Assembly: GCF_900168005.1 (NCBI RefSeq)
Contig: NZ_FUYP01000001.1
Span: 186,001-250,000, forward strand
Length of the DNA: 64,000 nt
Source of the DNA: Sphingopyxis flava
Lineage (GTDB): Bacteria > Pseudomonadota > Alphaproteobacteria > Sphingomonadales > Sphingomonadaceae
Direction: 5' to 3'
Part shown: in pieces, positions 1 to 8,643 of the stretch
How the letters are laid out: the number at the start of each line of letters is the position of its first letter
Numbering within the stretch: the stretch's first letter is position 1
The notes under the pieces: model-generated
What the model saw: the letters and a program-made list of their open reading frames with translations, nothing else
Database searches by the model: none
Told to the model about the DNA's origin: nothing
Position numbers and translations under genes: made by a program

Positions 1-101
1 GCCTCGAACACCTGCTCGATGGAATAGTCGAAGCGCGCGCGCCGGTTCTCGGCAACGACCTTCTTCTTGTCGAATTCGGCGGCGGACTGGGGACGGGCCA
101 T
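1..101 (-). CDS. smpB: SsrA-binding protein SmpB (partial, N-terminus only)
   Basis: Only the first 33 codons are in the window. The ATG is at 99-101 on the minus strand and the protein begins MARPQSAAEFDKKKVVAENR, followed by ARFDYSIEQVFEA, which is the typical N-terminus of SmpB. SmpB binds tmRNA and brings it to stalled ribosomes for trans-translation in the cytoplasm. It lies 9 bases downstream of dapA on the same strand, an arrangement common in sphingomonads, so the two are probably cotranscribed. The remainder lies to the left of the window. Confidence 0.9.
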   Translation of the reverse strand, partial: MARPQSAAEFDKKKVVAENRRARFDYSIEQVFE

Positions 102-110
102 CGAAAAAGC

Positions 111-986
111 CTAGAGAACTCCCGCGGCTTCGAGCGCGGCGTCGACGGCAGCGCGCGAGGCGGCCGATGCGGGAATGATGGGAAGGCGCACTTCAGGGTC
201 GAACCAGCTGTGCACGCGCGACAGCGCATATTTGACGGGCGCCGGCGAAGCGTCGGAGAACATCGCCTTGTGCAGCTTGAACAGCCTGTCGTGAAGCGTG
301 AGCGCGCGCGCCCAGTCGCCCGCGCCGCAGGCTGCGGCAAAGTCGGCGCAGAGCCGCGGCGCGACATTGGCGGTGACCGAGATGCAGCCCGCCCCGCCCA
401 TAACCGCGTGCGGCAGCCAGAGGTCGTCATTGCCGCTGAGCTGGCAGAAATCCTCTCTTGCCTCGGCGCGGTGGACGGTCACGCGGGCAAGATCCCCACT
501 CGCATCCTTGACGGCGACAATGTTCGGGATTTCGCTAAGCTTGCCCATCGTCTCGGCGCTGATGTCGGTGACCGTGCGCCCGGGAACATTATAGACCACG
601 ATCGGAAGATCACTCGCTTCGGCGAGCGCCTCGAAATGCGCGAGCAGCCCCTCCTGGGTCGGCCGGTTGTAATAAGGCGCAACGACGAGCGCCGCGTCGG
701 CGCCCGCGGCTGCAGCGTGGCGCATGTGGCGGATCGCGGTCGCGGTGTCGTTCGACCCGCAGCCGGCGATCACCGGGACGCGCCCCGCCGCCGCTTCGAT
801 ACAGCAATCGATCACCCGGTAATGCTCGTCAAACCCCAGCGTCGGGCTCTCGCCCGTCGTGCCGCAAGGCACCAGTGCGCTCGTTCCCGCGTCGATCTGC
901 CAGTCGATCAGCCGTTTGAACGCGGCCGCATCGAACGCCCCATCTCGAAATGGCGTTACCAAGGCGGGAATCGACCCCGAAAACAT
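111..986 (-). CDS. dapA: 4-hydroxy-tetrahydrodipicolinate synthase
   Basis: A 291-aa protein with the full DapA/NAL-family TIM barrel. It condenses pyruvate with aspartate semialdehyde, the first committed step of lysine and meso-diaminopimelate synthesis. Visible motifs are PCGTTGESPTL near residue 40 (substrate-binding threonines), VVYNVPGRT near 135 (catalytic Tyr), and IVAVKDASGD near 160 (Schiff-base Lys). Length is normal for the family. It starts at ATG 984-986 and is followed closely by smpB. It diverges from the lytic transglycosylase gene across about 100 bases. Confidence 0.97.
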   Translation of the reverse strand: MFSGSIPALVTPFRDGAFDAAAFKRLIDWQIDAGTSALVPCGTTGESPTLGFDEHYRVIDCCIEAAAGRVPVIAGCGSNDTATAIRHMRHAAAAGADAALVVAPYYNRPTQEGLLAHFEALAEASDLPIVVYNVPGRTVTDISAETMGKLSEIPNIVAVKDASGDLARVTVHRAEAREDFCQLSGNDDLWLPHAVMGGAGCISVTANVAPRLCADFAAACGAGDWARALTLHDRLFKLHKAMFSDASPAPVKYALSRVHSWFDPEVRLPIIPASAASRAAVDAALEAAGVL

Positions 987-1087
987 GCACCGCTCCTTTA
1001 CAAAATCTGGCCGCGCCCGTTACAAAATGATCGGCGCGCCGCCTAATGAACGCCTATTCAGCGCGCTGCAAGGAGTTTGCCACTATC

Positions 1088-3121
1088 ATGCCGGGCATGT
1101 CCTATCTGTCCTCCATTTCCCGCCTCGCCATCGCGGCCGCCCTGTTCATCCCCGCTGTCGCCTGCGCAGGCGAGCTGACGCCCGAGCAGATGAACTGGTA
1201 TCGCGCGCAGATGGGCCTCGCGTCGGCGTCGACGAGCCCGCCAACCACAACCAATTCTGTCGGCGATGCGGTGCTCGAATGGCGCCGCCTTACCCAGGAC
1301 AGCAATGCCTCCTTTGACCGACTGTCGCGCTTCCTGATGGCGAACCGCGGCTGGCCCGACGCCGACAAGATGCGCGTGCGCGCCGAAAAGGCGATCGCGA
1401 TCGACAGCTTCGACCCGGCGCGCACCCTTGCTTATTTCCAGGCCTTTCCGCCCAAGACGCCGAGCGGCGAACTGCGCATGGCGCTCGCACTCAATGCTTC
1501 GGGGCGCCGTGACGAGGCCAATGCGGCAGTACGCCGCGCCTGGAGGGGCGGCTCGCTCACGCAGGACGAGGTCAACCGCGTGCTGACCTTTTTCCCGGGC
1601 GCGCTGACGACAGCCGATCATGATGCACGCATGGAGCGATTGCTCTGGTCGAACGACACCAGCGCTGCTGCACGCCAGCTTGTCTTTACCTCGCCGCACA
1701 GGCGGGCGGTCTATTCCGCGCGCCTCGCAATGCGCAGCGGCGCGGTCGACGCGGCATTGCAGGCCTCGGCGGTCGAGGCGGCGAACCCGTCGATTCTTCG
1801 CACCGACCCCGGCTACATCACGGCCAAGGCCACCTGGCTCCGTCGCTCGGGTCGCGACGGCGAAGCGCGGGCCCTGCTTGCCGGCCCGCGCGAGCTTGCG
1901 AGCGCGCCGCTCGATGCCGAAGAATGGCTCGAGACCCTATTGACCAACGCCCGACTCGCGAGCGCGGGGGGCGACAAGGCGACGGCCTACCGCATCGCGA
2001 AGCAGATCGACGACGCTTTGCCGGCCGGCACGGTGGTCCGCGAACAGCCGCTCGGCGTGCGCGACGACTATACGTCGCTTGCCTGGCTTGCAGGCGAGCT
2101 CGCATTCAAGCAGCTCAATCGCCCCGCCGAGGCGGTGCGCCTCTACCGCGCCTATGGCGACGCGGCCCGTTCCGCTCAGACGCGCACCAAGGGCTATTAC
2201 TGGGCCGGGCGCGCCGCGCTTGCGGCGGGCGACGCTGAGACCGCCAATGCCTATCTTGCGGACGCGGCGGAGCATTATGATCAATTTTACGGCCAGCTGG
2301 CCCTCGAACGCCTCGGCCGCCCACAGCCTCGCCCGGCGTCCACCCCGAGCATCCAGGTCTCGCAGGCTGAGATGACCGCGTTCGAGAATGACCGGCTCGT
2401 TCGCGCGGCCCGCGCGCTCGGCGAGATCGGAGCCTGGCGCGAACAGTCGCTCTTCCTTCGCGCCCTTGCGCAAAAGGCGACCTCGCCCGCTGATCATGTC
2501 CTTGCAGGCCAGCTTGCGTCGCAGATCGGGCGACCCGACCTTGGCGTGATGATTGGCCGCAGCGCACAGGCAAACAGCCTCGACGCGGTCGAGGTTTCGG
2601 GCTTTCCGACCGTTCGCGTTCCCGCAGGGCACGAAAGCAACTGGACGTTCATCCATGCGATCACCCGGCAGGAAAGCCAGTTCGATCGGGCCGCGATCAG
2701 TCATGCCGGCGCGCGCGGCATGATGCAGCTGATGCCCGGCACGGCGCGCGAAGTCGCGGGCAAGCTCGGCCTTAGCTATGACGCAGGGTCGCTGACCACC
2801 GATACCAATTACAACATGACCTTGGGGTCGACCTATTTCCAGCAGATGCTCCGCTATTTCGGCGGTAGCTATCCGCTCGCGATCGCAGCCTATAATGCCG
2901 GACCGGGCAATGTGAACAAATGGCTGCGCGCCAACGGCGATCCGCGCAGCGGCGCGATCAGTATCGTCGACTGGATCGAGGCGATCCCGATTTTTGAGAC
3001 GCGCAACTATGTGCAGCGCGTGCTTGAAAATGCCGTGGTCTATGACACGCTGCGCGAAGGCGGCGGCGCGCGGCGAGCAGCGCCGCTCAGCTTCTATCTC
3101 GGCAAGTCGACGCCGGGCTAA
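1088..3121 (+). CDS. Soluble lytic murein transglycosylase (Slt family)
   Basis: A periplasmic enzyme that cleaves the MurNAc-GlcNAc bond of peptidoglycan to leave 1,6-anhydro-MurNAc ends. About 500 residues of alpha-helical repeat precede a C-terminal SLT domain. That domain has the catalytic Glu in ITRQESQFDRAAISHAGARG (about residue 529), then GMMQLMPGTA, and later AYNAGPGNV. The ATG at 1088 gives a plausible signal peptide (MSYLSSISRLAIAAALFIPA ending near ACA). An in-frame ATG at 1046 would put 14 non-signal residues in front, and ATG 1097 is also possible. An AAGGAG at 1069-1074 lies upstream of 1088 with long spacing, so the exact start is uncertain. The Gre-factor gene follows within 6 bases. 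Confidence 0.9.
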   Translation: MPGMSYLSSISRLAIAAALFIPAVACAGELTPEQMNWYRAQMGLASASTSPPTTTNSVGDAVLEWRRLTQDSNASFDRLSRFLMANRGWPDADKMRVRAEKAIAIDSFDPARTLAYFQAFPPKTPSGELRMALALNASGRRDEANAAVRRAWRGGSLTQDEVNRVLTFFPGALTTADHDARMERLLWSNDTSAAARQLVFTSPHRRAVYSARLAMRSGAVDAALQASAVEAANPSILRTDPGYITAKATWLRRSGRDGEARALLAGPRELASAPLDAEEWLETLLTNARLASAGGDKATAYRIAKQIDDALPAGTVVREQPLGVRDDYTSLAWLAGELAFKQLNRPAEAVRLYRAYGDAARSAQTRTKGYYWAGRAALAAGDAETANAYLADAAEHYDQFYGQLALERLGRPQPRPASTPSIQVSQAEMTAFENDRLVRAARALGEIGAWREQSLFLRALAQKATSPADHVLAGQLASQIGRPDLGVMIGRSAQANSLDAVEVSGFPTVRVPAGHESNWTFIHAITRQESQFDRAAISHAGARGMMQLMPGTAREVAGKLGLSYDAGSLTTDTNYNMTLGSTYFQQMLRYFGGSYPLAIAAYNAGPGNVNKWLRANGDPRSGAISIVDWIEAIPIFETRNYVQRVLENAVVYDTLREGGGARRAAPLSFYLGKSTPG

Positions 3122-3126
3122 CTCCG

Positions 3127-3609
3127 GTGGCGGGGGAAAGGACAAATATTATCTCGCCCGCGGGCTATGCCGCGCTGCGCGCCGAATATGACGCACTGCT
3201 CGGCGAGGAACGCCCGAAGCTGGTCGAAGTCATCAGCTGGGCGGCGGGCAACGGCGATCGCAGCGAGAATGGCGATTACATCTATGGGCGCAAGCGCCTG
3301 CGCGAGATCGACCGGCGGCTCGCCTTCCTTGCACGGCGGATGAAAGCGGCGCGAGTCGTCGACCCCGCGGCGCAGCCTGACAAAAGCCGCATCTGGTTTG
3401 GCGCGCACGTGGAACTTGCCGACGAGAACGACATGCGAAGGACCGTGGAGCTGGTCGGCGATGACGAAGCCGACGCGGGAGCCGGCAGGATCGGCTGGAA
3501 CAGCCCCCTCGCCCGCGCCTTGCGGGGCGCAGCGGTCGGCGACCTGCGCACTGTGCTGCTACCTGCCGGCGCCAAGGAATGGGAAATCCTCTCGATCGCC
3601 TATCCTTGA
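3127..3609 (+). CDS. greB: Transcription elongation factor GreA/GreB family
   Basis: A 160-aa protein with a GTG start 6 bases after the transglycosylase stop. The N-terminal coiled coil carries GDRSENGDYIYGRKRLREID, the acidic hairpin tip of Gre factors. It enters the RNA polymerase secondary channel and stimulates cleavage of backtracked RNA. The C-terminal half is the FKBP-like Gre domain ending in GAKEWEILSIAYP. The ENGDYIYGKKRLREID-like tip points to GreB rather than GreA. It is probably cotranscribed with the upstream gene. Confidence 0.9.
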   Translation: MAGERTNIISPAGYAALRAEYDALLGEERPKLVEVISWAAGNGDRSENGDYIYGRKRLREIDRRLAFLARRMKAARVVDPAAQPDKSRIWFGAHVELADENDMRRTVELVGDDEADAGAGRIGWNSPLARALRGAAVGDLRTVLLPAGAKEWEILSIAYP

Positions 3610-3690
3610 CCCCCTGTGATCATCGTCACAGCCGCAGCGGACGCGCTTTCGTATATGGCGATGCTTGCTTTGGGACGCGAGGAGGGGACA

Positions 3691-4374
3691 ATGCGTTATC
3701 TGCTGGCATTTCCGGCCGCCGCCATGCTGGTGTGCAGCGCCGCGGCGGGGTCCGCCTCCCGCTCCGTCGATGCCGAGATAGCCGCGAAACTGAAACCGGG
3801 CGAACAGGTCGAAGCGCGCATCGACGCCGATTTCAACGGCGATGGCGAGAGCGATGCCGCCTGGATTGCAGCAGGGCCCGACCGACGAACCGTCCATGTC
3901 CACTTCGTACTTCGGAAAGGGGCGGACTTGCGTCATGTTCCCGCAGGGAGCTTTGCCCTGCCATCCGACCGGCTGGGCCCTGCCGATCTTTCGGTGAACA
4001 AGGACGTGCTCGTGATAAAGGATCTGACCGGCGGGACGACGGCGCTCGCCGCCACATATCGCTTTCGCGGCGAGGCGGCTGCCGCGCGCATGCGGCTGAT
4101 TGGTCTCGATGCGCGGCTTTACAGCCGCACCTTCGCACATGAGGGTGCGAGGATGAGCTGGAATCTGCTCACCGGAGACCTCATCACCGCACGGCTCGAG
4201 CTGACCGGAAGCGGCGATGATGCAGCCTATCGGGAGGCTGGCACCAAACGCGTGCGGCGACCGATCGCCGTCATCGACATGGAATCGACGCCGGACGCTG
4301 AAGCCGAGCTCGCCGCGATGCTACCCTCCACCGGACAATTTCAGCAGGTCAGCTCCGCAGCAAAGCGGGAATGA
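3691..4374 (+). CDS. Hypothetical secreted protein
   Basis: A 227-aa protein with an N-terminal signal peptide (MRYLLAFPAAAMLVCSAAAG, cleavage near SAS). The start at 3691 is chosen because GAGGAGGGG stands directly upstream; the reading frame remains open back to 3616. The mature part has DADFNGDGESDAAWIA near residue 47, which resembles a dockerin/FG-GAP calcium loop. The mature chain therefore looks like a beta-rich periplasmic protein. I do not recognise a named family. Its 3' end overlaps, convergently, the small membrane-protein gene at 4349-4504. Confidence 0.7.
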   Translation: MRYLLAFPAAAMLVCSAAAGSASRSVDAEIAAKLKPGEQVEARIDADFNGDGESDAAWIAAGPDRRTVHVHFVLRKGADLRHVPAGSFALPSDRLGPADLSVNKDVLVIKDLTGGTTALAATYRFRGEAAAARMRLIGLDARLYSRTFAHEGARMSWNLLTGDLITARLELTGSGDDAAYREAGTKRVRRPIAVIDMESTPDAEAELAAMLPSTGQFQQVSSAAKRE

Positions 4375-4504
4375 TCCAGATCGCCGAAAGGACGATCACC
4401 ACCGCGGTCAGCGATATCGCAAGGACATAGCGGACATTGTGGCCTTTGACCCCGCTCGAGGCCTCTTCGTCGGTGACTTCGACATGGTCTTCGACGACTC
4501 GCAT
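4349..4504 (-). CDS. Small single-pass membrane protein (51 aa)
   Basis: A short frame read by eye: a charged N-terminal part (MRVVEDHVEVTDEEASSGVK, then GHNVR) followed by one hydrophobic helix (YVLAISLTAVVIVLSAIWII) and PALLRS. An AGGGAGA lies 6 bases upstream of the ATG (4502-4504). It overlaps the tail of the preceding plus-strand gene by 26 bases. The acidic head plus one helix and no signal peptidase site suggests an N-in inner-membrane protein. No function can be assigned. A spurious frame this well formed is possible but unlikely. Confidence 0.55.
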   Translation of the reverse strand: MRVVEDHVEVTDEEASSGVKGHNVRYVLAISLTAVVIVLSAIWIIPALLRS

Positions 4505-4577
4505 CTTGTGTCTCCCTTTCTAGAAACCGAAACGCGCCGCGCCGGCAAGCGGTTCCGCCGGCGGCGGCGGGGAGAGA

Positions 4578-4976
4578 TGCGCCAGAGGGTCTGTAAGCCG
4601 GGTTCTGTCCACCCCTCCTTGAGGGGATGGGCGATCATTCCTCTAGGCGAACGGTTACCCGAACGCTCAAGCAGTCAACCCGGACGGCGGGGCCGGAACC
4701 AGCCCTGGGACTAAGCCCGTTGCCATCCCTATTCGACCTTGCTCCCGGTGGGGTTTGCCGTGCCGCGTCCGTTACCGTCCGCGCGGTGCGCTCTTACCGC
4801 ACCCTTTCACCTTTCGCCGGGCCGAAGCCCTGGGCGGTCTCTTCTCTGTGGCACTTTCCCTGAACCCGCCCGAAAGCGGACCCGCCGGACGTTATCCGGC
4901 ACCGTGGTTTCCGTGGAGCCCGGACTTTCCTCCCCTTCGCTTGCGCGAAGCGGCGATCGCCCGACCCTCTGGCGCA
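4578..4976 (-). ncRNA. rnpB: RNase P RNA (class A)
   Basis: The catalytic RNA of RNase P, which matures tRNA 5' ends. Read on the minus strand, the 5' end (GCGCCAGAGGGTCGGGCGAT) pairs with the 3' end (CAGACCCTCTGGCGC) to form P1. The universally conserved GAGGAAAGTCCGGGCTCCAC follows the 5' strand, and the 3' region contains CCCGGCTTACAGACC. The length of about 400 nt is normal. The boundaries are set by the P1 helix and may be a few bases off. No protein gene overlaps it. Confidence 0.95.
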
Positions 4977-5022
4977 AGGCAATATAGCATGAGCGCAAAA
5001 ATTTGCGAGGGTGTGCCGACCC

Positions 5023-5712
5023 TCAATCGCCTTCCGGCTGCGGAAGCAGCAGGGCGAGCAATATCGCGCGGCATTCGCCGTCGATAGTCCCGTCGATCAG
5101 TTCGGGACGGAAGCGCCGCTGAAAGGCGACCGTCGCGGCAAAGCCGTCGGTCACGTCATAGCCGAAGCGCTCGAGCGCGAGGAGAAAGCCGGCGTCGGTC
5201 CACAAGGGATCGGTAAGCTTTTTGGTCGGACGCGGGAGCGCCAGCCGGCGCCGCGCGAGTTCCTCCCAGGGGAATAGCTCGCCCGGATCCTGCTTGCGCG
5301 CCGGGGCGATGTCTGAATGCCCCACGACATTGCCGCGGGTAATCGCATGGCGATCCTTGATCAGATGGACCAGCCGGACGACCGAGGCGACCTGCTCTTG
5401 GGGAAAGGGCACATAGCCCCATTCGTGGCCCGGATTGACGATCTCGATGCCGACGCTTGCCGAATTGACATCGCTGATCCCGCGCCAGTGCGACTTGCCC
5501 GCGTGCCACGCGCGCTTTGCCTCAGGGACCATATGCGTGATCTGCCCGTCCTCGCTGACGACATAATGCGCCGACACCTTCGATTGAGGATCGGCAAGCC
5601 GATCAATGGCTTCGTCTCCGGTCTTCATACCGGTATAATGAAGGACGATCATCGAAATTGGCAGCGAGCGCTCGTCGAAATTCGGAGACCAGCGTTCGAT
5701 AAAATCGTTCAT
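5023..5712 (-). CDS. N-acetylmuramoyl-L-alanine amidase, AmpD/AmiD type
   Basis: A 229-aa Amidase_2 protein, MNDFIERWSPNFDERSLPIS at the N-terminus. The zinc ligands are visible: His in MIVLHYTGM (about residue 25), His in RAWHAGKSHWRG, and HSDIAP with the following Asp (KQDPGELFPW). The C-terminal 60 residues (ERFGYDVTDGFAATVAFQRR) are a peptidoglycan-binding domain, as in AmiD. It cleaves the lactyl amide between MurNAc/anhydro-MurNAc and stem peptides. No signal peptide is visible with this start, so it is either cytosolic like AmpD or exported by an unseen route. A longer open frame upstream (to 5970) overlaps cheR and is rejected. Confidence 0.88.
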   Translation of the reverse strand: MNDFIERWSPNFDERSLPISMIVLHYTGMKTGDEAIDRLADPQSKVSAHYVVSEDGQITHMVPEAKRAWHAGKSHWRGISDVNSASVGIEIVNPGHEWGYVPFPQEQVASVVRLVHLIKDRHAITRGNVVGHSDIAPARKQDPGELFPWEELARRRLALPRPTKKLTDPLWTDAGFLLALERFGYDVTDGFAATVAFQRRFRPELIDGTIDGECRAILLALLLPQPEGD

Positions 5713-5788
5713 GCCTGTCGCTGCCCGTTTGCTGCCACCCCGTTGCCGCTTGCGCCAGCGGGGGTCAAATTGCAAGGTTGGAGCATCG

Positions 5789-6640
5789 TCAGGCGGCGAC
5801 GCGGCGCACCTGCTGGTCGGCGGGTTCGTAAAGACCGCGCAGGCGCGGGCTGGCGACGAACTGGTCGGTTTGTCCAAGAACGGTTTCCCCCGCTCCCAGC
5901 ACGAGAAAGCTCTGCGGCGCCGCGACCGCGCGCAGCCGGGCAAAGGCCTTGAGACGCATGGGCGCTGCAAAATAGAGCAGGAGGTTGCGGCAGAAAATAA
6001 GATCGGCAGGGTGCGTCAGCGGCGGTCGGTCGACGAGCATGTTCTGCACGGAAAATTCGATTCGGCGTCGAAGATCGGCCTTGGCGAGCCAGCCGGCCTC
6101 TGTCTGATCGAACCAGCGCACCATGCGCTGGACGGGAAGGCCGCGCTGGATTTCAAACTGGGAATAGATCCCGACGCGCGCGCGCGAAATCGCGTGGTAG
6201 CTGACATCGGTCCCGATGATCTGGATCTGCCAACCCGCCCACCGTTCGGCCTGCTCTGCGAGCAGCATCGCCATCGAATAGGCTTCCTGTCCCGTCGACA
6301 CCCCGCAATGCCAGATGGTGAGGCGGCGCGACAGCGCATTGACCTCGCGGATATGTTCGAGCGCCTTGGTAGCAATGTCGTCGAATACGCTGTGTTCGCG
6401 ATAGAAAAATGTCTCATTGTTGAGCATTGCATCGACCGTGTCGTCGAGCAGTTGGCGGCTCGTCGAGGTGACAAGCGCGGCAACGAGCGCATCGAGATCG
6501 GCGATGCCGTGACGCTGCATCACCGGCTTCAATGACATTTCGATCCGCCAGATCCGGTTCGGCGACAAGCTTTGCCCCGTGCGCGATTCAAGAACGCCCA
6601 TCAGCACGCGGTAGGCCGACTCGCTCGCGCTCCCCATCAT
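5789..6640 (-). CDS. cheR: Chemotaxis protein methyltransferase CheR
   Basis: A 283-aa SAM-dependent enzyme that methylates receptor glutamates. The N-terminal all-alpha CheR domain is followed by the methyltransferase fold with IWHCGVSTGQEAYSMAMLLA (motif I) and TDVSYHAISRARVGIYSQFE. The C-terminal part has DLIFCRNLLLYF, the family signature. The ATG at 6638-6640 overlaps the cheB stop by 3 bases (ATGATG), so the pair is translationally coupled. It is the last gene of the che operon. It works opposite CheB in adaptation. Confidence 0.95.
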   Translation of the reverse strand: MMGSASESAYRVLMGVLESRTGQSLSPNRIWRIEMSLKPVMQRHGIADLDALVAALVTSTSRQLLDDTVDAMLNNETFFYREHSVFDDIATKALEHIREVNALSRRLTIWHCGVSTGQEAYSMAMLLAEQAERWAGWQIQIIGTDVSYHAISRARVGIYSQFEIQRGLPVQRMVRWFDQTEAGWLAKADLRRRIEFSVQNMLVDRPPLTHPADLIFCRNLLLYFAAPMRLKAFARLRAVAAPQSFLVLGAGETVLGQTDQFVASPRLRGLYEPADQQVRRVAA

Positions 6641-7746
6641 GGCTTGTGTCCCGGAAGGAAGCTGCCGAGCATCAGCGCGATCGCATCGGGGTTGAGCGTT
6701 GCTGCCGCGATTCCCGTCTTGCTCACCGCGCCTGGCATGCCCCAGATCACACAGCTTTCGGGCGCCTGCGCAAAGACCGTGCCGCCCGCAGCCTTGAGCC
6801 GTGCGGCGCCGTTCGCGCCGTCGCGCCCCATGCCGCTCAGGACGATGCCAACACCGCCCTTCCCGTAGACTTCGGCAACCGAGGCGAACATCGGATCGGC
6901 CGAGGGGCAGCACCCATTTTCGGTCGGGTGGCGATCGAGCGCGATCTCGCGGCGGCGGCCGTTCGCGATCACGACAAGGTGCGCGTCACCCGGCGCGAGA
7001 TAGACATGACCTCGCTCGACAATCATGCCCGCCGCCGCCACGCGCACCCGGCGCTGGGTCATCGTCGCGATCTGGCGTGCGTAGAACTCCATGAAAGCGT
7101 CGGGCAGATGCTGGGTCAAAAGAATGGGCGCGGTGATGCGGCGATCAAGGTGCGCGATGAAGTTTGCAAAGGCCGGGATCCCCCCGGTCGAGGCAGCGAC
7201 AGCGATGCATTCGAGCGGCTGATCGGTGTCGAGCGCCATCACAGGCGGCGGCGCCGGTATCTGGTGAGGCCGTGCGATCACGGGCGCTGCGGGAGGCTGC
7301 TGGCCGAGGGTCAAAATCCGCTCGGTCAGCACGTCGGCGAAGCGACCTGAAAAGCTCCCCCGCCCCGGTTTGGCGAGCGTGTCGCTCGCGCCAAGCGCGA
7401 GTGCGTCGATCGCGGCGGGGCCGCCCTCGTCGCAATTGGAAGATAGGATGAGGATACGCGCGCCCTGCGCGCGCTCGAGGAGGTGCGGCAGCGCGTCAAG
7501 GCCGTTCATCCCCGGCATTTCGACGTCAAGCACGATGACATCGACGGGTTCGCCCGCAAGATAGGCCAGAGCCTCCTGTGCCGATGCAACCGAGGCGCAG
7601 ATCCTGAGCTGCGGCCGCTGATCGACGATCCGTTCGAGAATGCTGCGCACGACCAGGCTGTCATCGACGAGCATCACACGCACGGTACGTCCCGAGGGCA
7701 ATGGCGCCGCTTCGCGGCTGGAAATGTCGAGCTGTGGCTGACTCAC
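6637..7746 (-). CDS. cheB: Chemotaxis protein-glutamate methylesterase/deamidase CheB
   Basis: A 369-aa protein with an N-terminal receiver domain (VRVMLVDDSLVVRSI near residue 22; phosphorylated Asp in VIVLDVEMPGMNGLDALPHL) and a C-terminal methylesterase. The esterase catalytic triad is visible as Ser in VAASTGGIPA, His in LLTQHLPDAF and Asp in VLSGMGRDGA. It removes receptor methyl groups when phosphorylated by CheA. The start is GTG, 8 bases after the cheY stop. Its stop overlaps the start of cheR. Confidence 0.95.
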   Translation of the reverse strand: MSQPQLDISSREAAPLPSGRTVRVMLVDDSLVVRSILERIVDQRPQLRICASVASAQEALAYLAGEPVDVIVLDVEMPGMNGLDALPHLLERAQGARILILSSNCDEGGPAAIDALALGASDTLAKPGRGSFSGRFADVLTERILTLGQQPPAAPVIARPHQIPAPPPVMALDTDQPLECIAVAASTGGIPAFANFIAHLDRRITAPILLTQHLPDAFMEFYARQIATMTQRRVRVAAAGMIVERGHVYLAPGDAHLVVIANGRRREIALDRHPTENGCCPSADPMFASVAEVYGKGGVGIVLSGMGRDGANGAARLKAAGGTVFAQAPESCVIWGMPGAVSKTGIAAATLNPDAIALMLGSFLPGHKP

Positions 7747-7754
7747 TTTGGTCC

Positions 7755-8129
7755 TCAGGCGACGCCGACGAGCTGCAATTTTCCTTCGAGTGTTTCGCGA
7801 TCGAATGGTTTCATCACATATTCGTCCGCACCGGCCTCGATCGCCGCGCGAATATGATCGATGCTATTCTCGGTCGTGCAGAAAACGACGCGCGGCCGCT
7901 CATCATGCCCGAAATCGAGATCGTTGAACGCCCCCAGAAACTCCATTCCGCTCATGACCGGCATGTTCCAGTCGAGCAGGATTACATCGGGTCGGTTCGC
8001 GCGGCAGAAAGTCAGCGCCTCCTGTCCGTCGGCCGCCTCCTCGACGGCGAACGCCATGCTTTCAAGAATATGACGCGCGACCTTGCGAATCACTTTGCTG
8101 TCATCGACGACCAGACAGGATTTCGACAT
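7755..8129 (-). CDS. cheY: Chemotaxis response regulator CheY
   Basis: A 124-aa single receiver domain. The acidic pocket is VVDDSKVIRK near residue 7. The phosphorylated Asp is in VILLDWNMPVMSGMEFL near 52, and the Lys is in EYVMKPFDRE near 104. An ATG also exists at 8135, but GGAGGA is only 2 bases before it and 8 bases before the ATG at 8129, so 8129 is chosen. It receives phosphate from CheA and controls the flagellar switch or another output. It sits between cheW and cheB in the operon. Confidence 0.93.
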   Translation of the reverse strand: MSKSCLVVDDSKVIRKVARHILESMAFAVEEAADGQEALTFCRANRPDVILLDWNMPVMSGMEFLGAFNDLDFGHDERPRVVFCTTENSIDHIRAAIEAGADEYVMKPFDRETLEGKLQLVGVA

Positions 8130-8205
8130 TCTCATATTCCTCCGCCCCCGGGGTAGCGCACCTTGTTAACGCGAAGGGGTGTCCAGCCCGTTAATAAGAA
8201 GACTG

Positions 8206-8643
8206 TCATGCCGCGCTCGCAACGGGCAGAGTGATGAAATGGGCGGGATCGACAACGAGCAGCGACGCCCCCTCATGTTCGATCATCGCATCGGCAACGC
8301 GCGCCCAGCCGGGAAGCAGCTTTCCCGCGACGCGAGTCTCGGGCGCATCGATGAAGCAGACATCCTCGATCGCGTCGGCGAGCAGTGCATAGCCATGGTC
8401 GGCAACATCGACGACGATCACCCGCTGACCCTCGATTACCGTCACCGGTGCCAGCCCGACAACGACATGCGGATCGATCAATGTGAAAACGCGGCTGCGC
8501 AGTGCAAAAAGTCCCGCGACGTGCGGCGGGGCAGCGGGCACCTCAACCGGGGTTCCGACCGCTACCACCGAATGGATCGCGCGGCTGCGCAGCGCGACGC
8601 GCGTGTCAGCGATGCGCGCGACGAGATAGAGTTTTTCCATCAT
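8206..8643 (-). CDS. cheW: Chemotaxis coupling protein CheW
   Basis: A 145-aa single CheW (SH3-like) domain: EKLYLVARIADTRVALRSRA at the start, then APPHVAGLFALRSRVFTLID near residue 40, and a hydrophobic core ending LLPGWARVADAMI. It links CheA to the receptors. GGAGG lies 6 bases before the first of two tandem ATGs (8641-8643). The start overlaps the cheA stop (ATGA), showing coupling. Somewhat divergent from enteric CheW but of normal length. Confidence 0.85.
   Translation of the reverse strand: MMEKLYLVARIADTRVALRSRAIHSVVAVGTPVEVPAAPPHVAGLFALRSRVFTLIDPHVVVGLAPVTVIEGQRVIVVDVADHGYALLADAIEDVCFIDAPETRVAGKLLPGWARVADAMIEHEGASLLVVDPAHFITLPVASAA

Noticed and set aside
210..1046. A 278-codon plus-strand frame opposite dapA
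   Set aside because: Shadow of dapA with no domain and an Arg-rich composition.
1937..3145. A 402-codon minus-strand frame opposite the lytic transglycosylase
   Set aside because: Shadow of a gene with clear catalytic motifs; Arg/Ala-rich with no domain.
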